Assembly (NCBI GenBank): GCA_021496505.1
Contig: CP053031.1
Span: forward strand, 1,790,001-1,854,000
Origin: Thermoleophilia bacterium SCSIO 60948
Lineage (GTDB): Bacteria; Actinomycetota; Thermoleophilia; Solirubrobacterales; 70-9
Direction: 5' to 3'
Length of the DNA: 64,000 bases
Made by a program: the position numbers and the translations under genes. Each line of letters opens with the position of its first letter. The stretch's first letter is position 1. This document shows positions 51,345 to 59,864 of the stretch, one piece after another. The notes beneath the pieces were generated by a model, which saw only the letters and a list, made by a program, of their open reading frames with translations, was not told the DNA's origin and searched no databases.

Positions 51345-52553
51345 GTGACCGGCCGCGAGGATCGTCGCGCAGGGACCGCCGACGCCGCCGAGCGCGAGTG
51401 GGCGGCCGCGCGCGGGATCGAGGACGACCGCGATCCGCTGCGCAACGGCGACGGGCCGCATCGCTCGCTCCGCCACCCGCTCGCCGACCGTCCGTCCGGC
51501 ACCCGGCCGGCGGGAACTCTGACCGACGATTCGATCGTCCTGCCCGCCGACGACGGTGGGCCGCTGTCGAAGATCGCGGTGCGCCTCGGAGTCGCCCTGG
51601 GGCTCGTGGTCCTCGTCGCGATGGTCACCTGGTTCGGCCGCGACGGCTACGTGGACCCGGAGGGCGACGGCACGGTCAGCCTGCTCGACGCCTTCTACTA
51701 CTCGACGGTCTCGATCACCACGACCGGTTACGGCGACATCAGGCCGGTCACCGACACGGCGCGTCTCGTGACGACGCTGATCGTGACTCCGGCGCGGATC
51801 CTGTTCCTGATCATCCTCGTCGGGACGACCTTGGAGATACTTGCCGAACGCGGGCGCCAGGCGTACCGCCTTTCCCGCTGGAGGAAGAACTTGCAGGACC
51901 ACACCATCGTCTGCGGCTACGGCACGAAGGGCCGAAGCGCCGTCAAGACGCTGATCGACAAGGGCGTCGAGAAGTCGAAGATCGTCGTCATCGATCCAGA
52001 CCCGGGCGCGCGAGCGCGCGCGGGCGCCGACGACCTGACGATCGTCGAGGGCAACTCGGAGACGCAGGAGGCACTGCGGGCGGCCGGCATCGAGCGCGCG
52101 AAGGGAGTCACCATCGCCGTCGATCGCGACGACACCGCCGTGCTGACCACCCTGACAGCGCGGGAGCTCAACCCGAAGGCGAAGATCGTGGCGTCGGTCC
52201 GCGAGGACGAGAACGTCCATCTGCTCCACCAGTCGGGCGCCGACGCGGTCGTAACGTCCTCGGGCGCGACCGGCCGGATGCTCGGGATGTCGATGAAGAC
52301 CCCGGAGATCGTCAAGGTCGTCGAAGACATGCTCACCGTCGGCGGCGGCCTCGACATCACCGACCGCGAGGTGACCGAGAGCTCGGAGACCGCGGCGCCG
52401 CTTCCGACCCAGCGGGCGATCGCGCTCGCGGTGGTCCGCGACGGCGAGGTGATCGACTTCCACGACGACCGCTGTCGCAAGCTGCAACCGGGCGACCGCG
52501 TGATCGAGCTCTACGGGCACCGCAAGCGGCGCGAGAAGCCGGACGGGAGCTAG
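51345..52553 (+). CDS. Potassium channel with RCK (TrkA-N/TrkA-C) domains
   Basis: The 402-residue protein has a hydrophilic N-terminal tail of about 75 residues and two membrane helices (about 76-98 and 140-165). The pore filter between them is TTTGYGD (Gly128-Asp131). The cytosolic RCK domain follows, with the nucleotide-binding GYGTKG at 191-196, VVIDPDPGARARA and a C-terminal TrkA-C-like part ending with VIELYG. It is a K+ channel gated by a ligand such as NAD(H), ATP or Ca2+. The GTG at 51345 sits behind a leaderless-type promoter. Confidence 0.9.
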   Translation: MTGREDRRAGTADAAEREWAAARGIEDDRDPLRNGDGPHRSLRHPLADRPSGTRPAGTLTDDSIVLPADDGGPLSKIAVRLGVALGLVVLVAMVTWFGRDGYVDPEGDGTVSLLDAFYYSTVSITTTGYGDIRPVTDTARLVTTLIVTPARILFLIILVGTTLEILAERGRQAYRLSRWRKNLQDHTIVCGYGTKGRSAVKTLIDKGVEKSKIVVIDPDPGARARAGADDLTIVEGNSETQEALRAAGIERAKGVTIAVDRDDTAVLTTLTARELNPKAKIVASVREDENVHLLHQSGADAVVTSSGATGRMLGMSMKTPEIVKVVEDMLTVGGGLDITDREVTESSETAAPLPTQRAIALAVVRDGEVIDFHDDRCRKLQPGDRVIELYGHRKRREKPDGS

Positions 52554-52638
52554 GCGGCCGAGCCCCCGGGGCGGGGTCGCGCGGCGGGCCTCCGGCCGCG
52601 CCCGATCGGTTGCGGTGGGGAACCATCGAGGGTTCAGA

Positions 52639-52673
52639 TCGAGGTTGACGCTTGGCCGAAGCGTCAACCTCGA
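52639..52673. terminator. Bidirectional 15-bp hairpin terminator
   Basis: TCGAGGTTGACGCTT and its exact complement enclose the loop GGCCG. It lies between the convergent K+ channel and SDR genes, so it likely ends both transcripts. Confidence 0.75.
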
Positions 52674-52692
52674 GGGCTGCCCCCGCCGCGCG

Positions 52693-53481
52693 CTACGCGC
52701 CGGCGTCGGCGGCCGGGGCGCGCTCGCCGTCGGCGCGCCGCGGACCCGGGATGCCGCGGAACCCGAACGCCTCGGACTCGCGACCGGCCTGGACGAACCA
52801 GCACTCGCCGCTCATCTCGCCCTCGAACAGGCGCACCACGGCCGCCGCAACGTCGGCCGGGTCGATGATCGGCACACCCTGCTCGACGAGCGACTCGCGG
52901 AAGCCGCTGAGGATCGCGGTCTCGGCGAACCCCGGGCAGACCGCGTTGACGCGGATCCCCTCGGCGGCGAGCGCCGGACCGAGCGAGCGCACGAGCCCGA
53001 CGACCGCGTGCTTGTTCGCCGCGTAGAGCGGGTCGTAGGGGACAGCCGTCAGGCCCGCGAGCGAGGCGGTCGCGACGATCGCCCCTCCCCCGCGCTCGCG
53101 CAGTCGCGGGAGCGCGGAGTGGACACCGAACACGACCCCGTCGAGGTTGATGCCCATCACGCGGCGATAGCGCTCGACGTCGAACTCGGGGCCGATGCCC
53201 ATCCCGCTCGCGACCCCGGCGTTCAGCATCACGAGGTCGGCGCCGCCGAGCCGCTCCTCGGCCCAGTCGAACATGGCCTCGTTGGCCTCGGGGTCCGAGA
53301 CGTCGGCGTGGAAATACTCGCCGCCGAGCTCCGCGGCGATCCGCTCGCCGGCCTCGTCGTCGATGTCGACCAGCGCGATCCGCGCGCCGCGCTCGCGAAG
53401 CGCGCGTGCGCTCGCGGCGCCGAGCCCACCCGACCCGCCCGTGATCAGAGCGACGCGGCCGTCCAGCGACCCCTCGGACAT
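52693..53481 (-). CDS. Short-chain dehydrogenase/reductase
   Basis: 262 residues: cofactor loop TGGSGGLG, VDIDD after strand 2 (favouring NAD), NAGVASG, catalytic Ser in ATASLAG, YxxxK in YAANK, and VNAVCPGFAETAIL. It is a classical SDR with an extra C-terminal region of about 25 residues rich in Arg and Ala. The substrate is unknown. It overlaps the quinone oxidoreductase gene by one base (TGATG-type) in an operon with an enoyl-CoA hydratase, so it may oxidise a hydroxyacyl intermediate. Confidence 0.88.
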   Translation of the reverse strand: MSEGSLDGRVALITGGSGGLGAASARALRERGARIALVDIDDEAGERIAAELGGEYFHADVSDPEANEAMFDWAEERLGGADLVMLNAGVASGMGIGPEFDVERYRRVMGINLDGVVFGVHSALPRLRERGGGAIVATASLAGLTAVPYDPLYAANKHAVVGLVRSLGPALAAEGIRVNAVCPGFAETAILSGFRESLVEQGVPIIDPADVAAAVVRLFEGEMSGECWFVQAGRESEAFGFRGIPGPRRADGERAPAADAGA

Positions 53482-54470
53482 CAGCGAACCTCGAGCACGA
53501 TCTTGCCGAGCGCCTCACGGCGGTCGAGCGTGAGCAGGGCGTCGCGGGCCGAGTCGAGGCCGAACCGCGCGCCGACGACCGGACGCACGTGCCCGTCCGC
53601 GATCATCCGGTCGATCGCGTCGCCGGCCTCGCGCCAGAACCCCGGCTTCGCGAGCGCGTAGGCGCCCCAGCCCGCGCCGACGACCGACGTGTTGTTGAGC
53701 AACAGGCGGTTGACCTTGACCTCAGGGATCGAGCCCGCGGTGAAGCCGACCACGACCAGACGCCCACCCTCGCCGAGCGAGCGCAAGCTGTCGGTGAACC
53801 GATCGCCGCCGACCGGATCGATGACGACGTCGACGCCGCCGCCCGAGAGCTCCTTCGCCTCGTCCTTCCAGGCGCCGTCGGAGCGCACGACCTCGTCGGC
53901 GCCGGCCTCTCGGGCGACGCGCTCCTTCTCGTCGCTCGAGACGACCCCGATCACGCGCGCGCCGAGGCCCTTCGCCACCTGGATCGTCGCGGTGCCGACG
54001 CCGCCGGCCGCGCCGTGGACGAGCACGGTCTCGCCCTCGCTCAGCCCGCCGCGCGTCAGCAGTGAGAAGTAGGCGGTGTGGTAGTTGAGGACCAGTCCCG
54101 CGCCGTGCGCGGCGTCGAGCGCTTCGGGGAGCGCGAAGCACGCGAACGCCGGGGCGACCGCGACCTCCGCGAACCCGCCGAGGGCGCAGAACGCCGCGAC
54201 CCGGTCGCCGGCCGAGACCGGCGCCCCGTCGGGAGCCGAGCGCACGACCCCTGACACCTCGCTGCCCGGCACGAAGGGTGTCGGCGGCTTGAGCTGATAC
54301 TCCCCGCGCGTCTGCAGAAGCTCCGGAAACGAGACGCCCGCGGCCTCGACTTCGACGACGACGCCCTCGCCCGGCGTCAGCATGTGCGAGGCCTCGGGCT
54401 CGGCGAGATCCGTCGCGAGCTCGAGCGCCTCCTCGGGCCCGTCGGTGTTGACGATCTGGACCGCCCTCAC
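53481..54470 (-). CDS. Quinone oxidoreductase-type MDR (NADPH) dehydrogenase
   Basis: 329 residues of the zinc-less medium-chain reductase family: VEAAGVSFPELLQTRGEYQ, PFVPGSEVSGVV, HGAAGGVGTATIQVAKGLGARVIG for NADPH binding, VDVVIDPVGGDRF and the C-terminal REALGKIVLEV. It reduces quinones or enoyl groups. It overlaps the upstream hydratase by 4 nt and sits between hydratase and SDR genes, giving a possible enoyl-acyl-processing unit. The start is GTG. Confidence 0.9.
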   Translation of the reverse strand: MRAVQIVNTDGPEEALELATDLAEPEASHMLTPGEGVVVEVEAAGVSFPELLQTRGEYQLKPPTPFVPGSEVSGVVRSAPDGAPVSAGDRVAAFCALGGFAEVAVAPAFACFALPEALDAAHGAGLVLNYHTAYFSLLTRGGLSEGETVLVHGAAGGVGTATIQVAKGLGARVIGVVSSDEKERVAREAGADEVVRSDGAWKDEAKELSGGGVDVVIDPVGGDRFTDSLRSLGEGGRLVVVGFTAGSIPEVKVNRLLLNNTSVVGAGWGAYALAKPGFWREAGDAIDRMIADGHVRPVVGARFGLDSARDALLTLDRREALGKIVLEVR

Positions 54471-55144
54471 GTCGCCTGCTCCGCGAGCGGCAGCTCCAAC
54501 AGCCCGACCACGTCGGAATACATACCGCGCTTGATCGCCGCGAGTGTTCCGGGGCTGCGACCGGCGCTCGCCGCGGCGATCGCGACGGCTTCGGCGAGGA
54601 CGCGGTCCTCATCGGTCGCGCGCTCGACGATCCCCGCCTCGGCCGCGTCGGTCCCGCCGTAGCGCTTCGCGGTGAGCATCGCCTCGTGGGCGGTGCGATT
54701 GGTGAGGCGCGCAGTGATGAGGCGGGACATGCCGCTCGTGAACGGAATGTTGATGTCGGCCTCGGGCAGGCACCAGAAGCCGCGGTCGGCGCGCATCACG
54801 CGCGCGTCGCAGGCCAGCGAGAGCATCGCGCCCGCGGCGAAGCAGTGTCCGTTGATCGCCGCGACGACCGGCCGCGGGAAGATCAGGACGCGGGCGAGCA
54901 TCCGGCACACGCGCTCGGCGAGCTCCTGCGCGCCGCCCTCGGGCGCGGAGCCCATCCATTCGAGGTCGAGGCCGTTCGAGAAGAACTTCCCCTCGCCGGT
55001 GAGCACGAGGGCGGCCGCCCCCTCGGCGGCCTCGAGCTCGTCGAGCAGAGCCTCCAACTCGTCGAGCGTGTCCGGGTTGAAGCGGTTCTCCCCGCCTCGC
55101 ATCGTCGCCACGGTCACGTCGCCGTCGCGCGTCTTGTCGAGCAA
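54467..55144 (-). CDS. Enoyl-CoA hydratase/isomerase family protein
   Basis: 225 residues with the crotonase fold: GENRFNPDTLDELEALL, LTGEGKFFSNGLDLEWM (oxyanion loop), PVVAAINGHCFAAGAMLSLACD, and GFWCLPEADINIPF with the Glu in the catalytic region. This wording is close to the enoyl-CoA isomerase subgroup (ECI2-like), so isomerase activity is as likely as hydratase. The TTG at 55144 was chosen because GGAGG sits 5 nt upstream. A longer frame to 55261 has no ribosome binding site. It is first of a three-gene coupled set. Confidence 0.87.
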   Translation of the reverse strand: MLDKTRDGDVTVATMRGGENRFNPDTLDELEALLDELEAAEGAAALVLTGEGKFFSNGLDLEWMGSAPEGGAQELAERVCRMLARVLIFPRPVVAAINGHCFAAGAMLSLACDARVMRADRGFWCLPEADINIPFTSGMSRLITARLTNRTAHEAMLTAKRYGGTDAAEAGIVERATDEDRVLAEAVAIAAASAGRSPGTLAAIKRGMYSDVVGLLELPLAEQAT

Positions 55145-55246
55145 GCCGTCCTCCTGAGCCGTCGTGGGTCGCGAAACCCCTGGCTCCGCGTGCCGCCGGA
55201 GTATCTCGGAGCGACGCCCTCGTGGGCATTGCCCCTGACAACGTGG

Positions 55247-55283
55247 AAGCGGCGCCGCCACCCGGAGGGCAACGGCGCCGCTT
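55247..55283. terminator. Hairpin downstream of the basic small-protein gene
   Basis: AAGCGGCGCCG and its complement pair with a 15-nt loop. On the minus strand it follows the stop of the gene at 55321. It would insulate that gene from the enoyl-CoA hydratase operon. Confidence 0.55.
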
Positions 55284-55320
55284 TCAAAGCACTCGGCGCC
55301 CGGGGCGCCCTCCGATCGAC

Positions 55321-55503
55321 CTAGCGGCGCATGGCGCCGCGGACGGCTCCGATCGCCTTGCTGGCCATGCCCGCCTTCGTCGCCGGCTGGCGCCGGGTGG
55401 TCGGCCTGCCCTGCCGCGGACGGGTGCCCCGCGAAGCGGTCGCGCCTCCGCGCAGCATCGACGTCGCCTTCCCCACCAGTCCACTGGCTCTACCTACCGG
55501 CAT
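55321..55503 (-). CDS. Small basic protein (60 aa)
   Basis: A 60-residue frame supported by GGGAGG 6 nt before its ATG and a hairpin after its TAG. It has 11 Arg, 3 Lys and no Asp or Glu. Flexible Gly/Ala/Thr-rich stretches surround RPRQGRPTTRR. Segments near each end (LVGKATSML and SKAIGAVRGAM) look alike and could form short amphipathic helices. The function is unknown, and nucleic-acid binding is a guess from charge. It recalls the even more basic peptide at 2573. The overlapping frame on the opposite strand lacks a ribosome binding site. Confidence 0.65.
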   Translation of the reverse strand: MPVGRASGLVGKATSMLRGGATASRGTRPRQGRPTTRRQPATKAGMASKAIGAVRGAMRR

Positions 55504-55573
55504 ACCGGCCTCCCTCGATCTCGTGACTTGCGTCCTTGCCTAGGGCGCCTACCCCAAGGCTTGCCGGCGAAGC

Positions 55574-55591
55574 TATACTTGCGCTAGCAAC
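55574..55591 (+). promoter_or_regulatory. Candidate -10 and operator of the VOC gene
   Basis: TATACT is followed by TTGCGCTAGCAA, a 4-bp-arm palindrome with a GCTA centre. The -35 element is unclear. A repressor of the MarR type would fit. Confidence 0.35.
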
Positions 55592-55631
55592 TACTTCCCT
55601 CAACGCCGACTTAACACCGGACAGGTACGAG

Positions 55632-56525
55632 ATGCCAGATCGAGCCGACAGCACCACGCAGACGACCGCGTCGACGCTCCCCGCAGCGAGCGCGCTCGGC
55701 CCGGTCGAACTGCTCGTCTCCGACCTCGGGCGGACGGTCGACTTTTACACCAGGGTCCTGGGGCTCGACGTCCACGGGCGCGCCGGCGACGTCGCCGCCC
55801 TGGGCAGCGGCGAGGACGACGTCCTGATCCTCCGCGAGCTCCCCGAGGCTAAGCCGCAGGGCGCCCACGCCGGTCTCTTCCATGTCGCCCTGCTCTACCC
55901 CTCGAGGCTCGAGCTCGCCCGCGTCGCGACCCGTATCGCGGAGTCCGAGACGCCGGTCTCGGGCCTCTCCGACCACGGCACCCACGAGGCGATCTACCTG
56001 AGCGATCCCGACGGGATCGGGCTCGAGCTCGCCGCCGACCGCCCGCGCTCGGAGTGGCCGGACCCGTTCTTCAGCGCCGGTCCCGCCCCGCTCGACACGC
56101 GCGGCCTGCTCGCGATGACCCGTGGCGAGACTGTCCCGGCGCGCGCCGAAGGCGTCCTCGTCGGCCACGTCCACCTCCACGTCGCCGACGTCGCCGAGGC
56201 GATGCGCTTCTACCGCGACGTGATCGGGTTCGAGGAGACCGCCGACCTCGGTCAGGCTGGATTCGTCGCCTTCGGCGGCTACCACCACCACGTCGCGTTC
56301 AACGTCTGGCGCGGCGAGGGCGTCCCCCCCGCCCCCGATGACGCGGTCGGGATGCACCACTTCACGCTCGAGCTGCCGAACGCCGGTGAGCTCGAGGCTC
56401 TCGAGGCGCGGATCGCCGACGCCGGCATCGAGGTCGAAGACGACGTCCGCGGCCGACTCGTCCGCGACCCCTCCGGGAACGCGCTGCTGATCGAATCCGC
56501 CGACGGTCCGCCCGCCGACGCCTGA
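55632..56525 (+). CDS. Two-domain VOC protein, catechol-2,3-dioxygenase-like (CatE type)
   Basis: 297 residues with two VOC modules: VELLVSDLGRTVDFYTRVLGL and FHVALLYPSRLELAR in the first, VGHVHLHVADVAEAMRFYRDVIGF and MHHFTLELPNAGELEAL in the second. The Fe/metal ligands are His in HLHVADV and MHHF plus Glu near GNALLIES. Size and layout match the YfiE/CatE catechol-2,3-dioxygenases of Bacillus. The substrate is unproven. TATACT at 55574-55579 is a good -10 hexamer and TTGC-GCTA-GCAA just after it may be an operator. The ATG at 55632 has a weak AGG. Confidence 0.85.
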   Translation: MPDRADSTTQTTASTLPAASALGPVELLVSDLGRTVDFYTRVLGLDVHGRAGDVAALGSGEDDVLILRELPEAKPQGAHAGLFHVALLYPSRLELARVATRIAESETPVSGLSDHGTHEAIYLSDPDGIGLELAADRPRSEWPDPFFSAGPAPLDTRGLLAMTRGETVPARAEGVLVGHVHLHVADVAEAMRFYRDVIGFEETADLGQAGFVAFGGYHHHVAFNVWRGEGVPPAPDDAVGMHHFTLELPNAGELEALEARIADAGIEVEDDVRGRLVRDPSGNALLIESADGPPADA

Positions 56526-56558
56526 GCGCTGATCCGGCCGGCCGCCGGTCACCGAGCT

Positions 56559-56608
56559 TTCACACGCTCGCCCCAATTCGTTCACAAGGGGATCGCGAGG
56601 CGTTCCTA
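56559..56608 (+). promoter_or_regulatory. PHO-box-like array before phoX
   Basis: TTCACA occurs at 56559 and 56581, and TTCCTA at 56603, exactly 22 bp apart each time. That equals two 11-bp steps, the repeat length of actinobacterial PhoP boxes (GTTCACC-type direct repeats). The gene downstream is phoX, a typical PhoP target. Confidence 0.6.
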
Positions 56609-56658
56609 GCGTCGCGACCCGGTTGGGGATCTGCGATGCAAAGGACGTGAGAGCACAG

Positions 56659-58527
56659 ATGGAACCGAACGCGAGCGCCTCCGTCGGCCTCGAGGCCGAA
56701 CTCGACTCGGAGGCCCCGCAGCGCGGCAAGCTCTCCGGCCACACCCGCCGCAACTTCATCGCCGGGATCGCCGCCGCCGGCGTCAGCACCGCGGCCACGG
56801 CCGTCGCCAATCGCGGCAACAGCCTGTTCGGTGAGAACGCGCTCGCCGCCGGGGGCGGCCGGAACGGCTTCGCGAGCTTCGAGGCGATCGCTCCGTCGCC
56901 GGACGACAGGTTCAACGTCCCGAAGGGCTACCGCGCCGACATCCTGATCTCCTGGAACGACACGTTCCGCGACGGGAACGGACAGGCCCTGCGCTACGGC
57001 TTCAACAACGACTTCCTCGCCTACTTCCCGATCGACGGGTCGAAGGAGGGGCTGATCTTCGTCAACCACGAATACCCCGACCCGTTCTTCCTCCACGGCT
57101 ACAAGGGGTCGGGCGCCAAGACCGAGGCCCAGGTACAGGAGGAGAAGGACTCGGTAGGCAACGCGATCCTGCACGTCAAGCGGCGGCCCAACGGCGTCTA
57201 CCGGATCGTCCAGGGCTCCGACTACAACCGCCGCGTCTACGGCGACCGGCCCGGGCTCACGTTCACCGGCCCGCTCGCCGGCACGACCGGCGTCGGCGAC
57301 AGCGCCCGTGGTTCGCTCGGCAACTGCTCCGGCGGCATCACCCCGTGGGGCACGGCGCTGTCGTGCGAGGAGAACTACGAGGGCTACGGCCAGGACACGA
57401 GCGCGGGCGGCTACGGCTGGGACCAGTACGGCGGCCAGCCCGGCGACGAGGAGTACGACCCGGTCACCCATGCCAAGTACGGCTGGGTCTGCGAGCACGA
57501 TCCGTTCGACCCGGACTCGACGGGCCGAAAGCACACCGCGCTCGGGCGCTTCCGCCATGAGAACACGGCCTTCCGCCACGAACCCGGCAAGAAGTTCGTG
57601 CTCTACATGGGTGACGACAAGACGAACGAGGGCGTCTACAAGTTCGTCTCCTCGCGCCGGTTCAAGCGTGGCGACCGTGCCAACAACCGCCGCATCCTGA
57701 CCGAGGGCCAGCTCTACATCGCGCGCTGGGAGCCCGAGGGCCGGCGGCGCTTCGCGACGAAGGGCGACGTCGAGCCGATCACCGATACGGAGGGCACCGG
57801 CACCTGGGTCGAGGTCACCGACGAACAGCTGCGAGACACCGCAGCCCTGATTCGCGCGGCGGTCGGGACCGAGGAGTACAACACGCACTTCGCGACGAAC
57901 CGGCCCGAGGACGTCGAGGTCGGGCCCGACGGCTCCGTCTACATCGCGCTGACCAACAACTCGACGGTCAACGACTCGCACGGATCGGTCCGCCGACTGC
58001 GCGAGGCGGGCAACGACCCCGAGGCGACGAGCTTTCGCTGGTCGGACTTCGCCGCGGGCGGCCCTCAGGATCAGGGCGGCGCCGGGTTCTCGAGCCCGGA
58101 CAACCTGGTCTTCGACTCGGAGAACAACGTCTGGGTCGTCACCGACATCTCATCGTCGGCGCTCAACTCCGACAACGAGTACGGCTACCACGCCAACAAC
58201 GCGATCTTCATGGTCCCGACGCGGGGCGAGAATCGCGGCGTGGCGTTCCGGTTCGCCAACGGCCCGGTCGAGGCAGAGTGCACCGGGCCCTACTTCTCCC
58301 CGGACGAGCGCTCGCTTTTCGTCAACATCCAGCACCCCGGCGAGCTGACCGCGGGCGAGGAGGACTCGGTGTTCGGGATCGAGCGCACCTACACCTCGTG
58401 GTGGCCCGAGGGCAATCGCACGGCCGAGGAGAACCCCTCGCTCCCGCACCCCTCGACGGTCGTGATCACGAAGGATCCGCGCGGCGAGGGTGAGCGGTCG
58501 ATCCCGCCGGCCCGCCGGCGCGCCTAG
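56659..58527 (+). CDS. phoX: PhoX-family alkaline phosphatase (DUF839), Tat-exported
   Basis: A 622-residue protein with a twin-arginine signal (HTRRNFIAGIAAAGVSTA) within the first 50 residues. PhoX motifs follow: LIFVNHEYPDPF, GNCSGGITPWGTALSCEENYEGYG, KYGWVCEHDPFDP, ALGRFRHENTAF, VLYMGDDKTNEGVYKFV, RPEDVEVGPDGSVYIALTNN and FSSPDNLVFDSENNVWVVTDI. It uses Ca/Fe and releases phosphate from monoesters outside the membrane. The ATG at 56659 was chosen. A GTG at 56647 is close to AAAGGA. tatA follows about 110 nt downstream, an attractive pairing. Confidence 0.92.
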   Translation: MEPNASASVGLEAELDSEAPQRGKLSGHTRRNFIAGIAAAGVSTAATAVANRGNSLFGENALAAGGGRNGFASFEAIAPSPDDRFNVPKGYRADILISWNDTFRDGNGQALRYGFNNDFLAYFPIDGSKEGLIFVNHEYPDPFFLHGYKGSGAKTEAQVQEEKDSVGNAILHVKRRPNGVYRIVQGSDYNRRVYGDRPGLTFTGPLAGTTGVGDSARGSLGNCSGGITPWGTALSCEENYEGYGQDTSAGGYGWDQYGGQPGDEEYDPVTHAKYGWVCEHDPFDPDSTGRKHTALGRFRHENTAFRHEPGKKFVLYMGDDKTNEGVYKFVSSRRFKRGDRANNRRILTEGQLYIARWEPEGRRRFATKGDVEPITDTEGTGTWVEVTDEQLRDTAALIRAAVGTEEYNTHFATNRPEDVEVGPDGSVYIALTNNSTVNDSHGSVRRLREAGNDPEATSFRWSDFAAGGPQDQGGAGFSSPDNLVFDSENNVWVVTDISSSALNSDNEYGYHANNAIFMVPTRGENRGVAFRFANGPVEAECTGPYFSPDERSLFVNIQHPGELTAGEEDSVFGIERTYTSWWPEGNRTAEENPSLPHPSTVVITKDPRGEGERSIPPARRRA

Positions 58528-58641
58528 CCGGGACCGAGGGCCGAGCCTTCCGGGGAGCTCCGGCGATTCGTCGCCTAGAGTGACCTGAGACGGCTCGGCC
58601 CGCGTAGGAAGACCGCAGCCACCACCGAGAGGAATCACGGG

Positions 58642-58986
58642 ATGCCGAACATCGGACCGCTCGAGATCGCAATCGTCCTGATCATCGCGCTGATCGTCAT
58701 CGGCCCGAAGAAGCTCCCGAGCTTCGGCCGCTCCGCCGGCAAGGGCCTGCGCGAGTTCAAGGACTCGGTGTCGGGGACCTCGGACAGCGATTCCGGCGCT
58801 TCGAGCGCCGGCCGCTCGGTTCGCGAGCTGCGCGAGGCGATCGTCCGCGACGACGATGACGACAACGACGCGGAGGAGCGCGACGCGCGCGAGCCCTCGC
58901 CCAGCCGCGACGCGGCGACGACGTCGCGCGAGCGCGAGCCGGTCTCCGCCTCGCCGAGCGGCGGCTCGGCCCCGACCGGCTCCTAG
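58642..58986 (+). CDS. tatA: Twin-arginine translocase subunit TatA
   Basis: 114 residues: a short N-terminal helix (IGPLEIAIVLIIALIVIG) is followed by the TatA hinge PKKLPSFGRSAGKGLREFKDSV and an amphipathic helix. The tail is long and very acidic/serine-rich (DDDDDNDAEERD). TatA polymers form the channel of the Tat pathway. It sits next to phoX, a Tat substrate, but no tatC lies in the window. GAGAGGA precedes the ATG. Its stop shares CTAG with the convergent PAP2 gene. Confidence 0.9.
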   Translation: MPNIGPLEIAIVLIIALIVIGPKKLPSFGRSAGKGLREFKDSVSGTSDSDSGASSAGRSVRELREAIVRDDDDDNDAEERDAREPSPSRDAATTSREREPVSASPSGGSAPTGS

Positions 58987-59864
58987 CGATCTGCCGTTCC
59001 GCCGAGCGCTCGGTCGAGCGCCCAGAGCAAAACGGCGATCAGCAGCCCCGCGACGGCCAGCAGGCCGATCGCCGCGCCGGCGAACGCCGCGTCGATCAGC
59101 CGTAGCTCGAGCGCGTCGATCCGGCTCGTGACGGCGAGCACGACCGTGATCGCGAACGCCAGTCCGAGGACCGCGAGCGCGCCGAGCGCGACCCGGCGCT
59201 CGAAGCGCCACCCGGTCGGAGCGACCGCGCCGTCGGACCAGGAAAGGCCCGCACCCGTCGCGACCGCGGCGCAGAACGCCCCCCAGCCCGTGGCCACCAG
59301 ATAGGCGCCGGCGACGTCACTCGGGCGATGCCATCCGAGCGCGACCGTGGCGGCGCCGACGCCACCGGCGAACAGCGCCGCGGCGATCGCGAGCGGCCGC
59401 CGGGTCCCCGGTGCGGCGACGAGCAACGCGGCGACGCCCACCGCCATCGCGATCGTCGCGTGGCCGCTCGGGAAGCTGTTGTCGTAGAAGGCGGCCCCGA
59501 GCAGGTCGGGCCGTGGCAGGACGTAGCTCTTCAGCGCCTCGGTCGTGACGAGCGCGCCGATGAGAGCGGCCGCGGCGACCGCGCCGGCGGCGGGGCGGCG
59601 CCGGAGCGTCGCGACGGTCGCGATCGCGATCAGGGCGAGCGCGATCGAGGTGATGTCGATCGTGCCGAGCAACGCGTCGGCGGCCTGCTCGCCGCGGGCG
59701 CCCGCGAGACGGCGACCGTCGATCGCCGCGCCGTCGAGCCGCTGACCGGCCTCGGTGCGAACCAGCAGCCCGTAAAGGGCGGCGAGCATGACGACGCAGC
59801 CGGCCCAGAGACCCAGTAGGGGCCCGATGCTCGCCGCGCGCGGACCGCTCGCCGATCCGCTCAC
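58983..59864 (-). CDS. PAP2-family membrane phosphatase
   Basis: 293 residues with six to eight helices and the three phosphatase motifs KSYVLPRPD, NSFPSGHATIA and GWHRPSDVAGA. It removes phosphate from lipid phosphates such as undecaprenyl pyrophosphate or phosphatidic acid at the outer face. The N-terminal ~70 residues are an extra helix plus loop. GTG at 59864 overlaps the MFS gene stop by 4 nt (GTGA). A role in phosphate recovery with phoX is possible but not shown. Confidence 0.87.
   Translation of the reverse strand: MSGSASGPRAASIGPLLGLWAGCVVMLAALYGLLVRTEAGQRLDGAAIDGRRLAGARGEQAADALLGTIDITSIALALIAIATVATLRRRPAAGAVAAAALIGALVTTEALKSYVLPRPDLLGAAFYDNSFPSGHATIAMAVGVAALLVAAPGTRRPLAIAAALFAGGVGAATVALGWHRPSDVAGAYLVATGWGAFCAAVATGAGLSWSDGAVAPTGWRFERRVALGALAVLGLAFAITVVLAVTSRIDALELRLIDAAFAGAAIGLLAVAGLLIAVLLWALDRALGGTADR

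Noticed and set aside
55331-55543. 70-codon plus-strand frame opposite the basic small protein
   Set aside because: No ribosome binding site. The minus-strand frame has a strong one plus a terminator.
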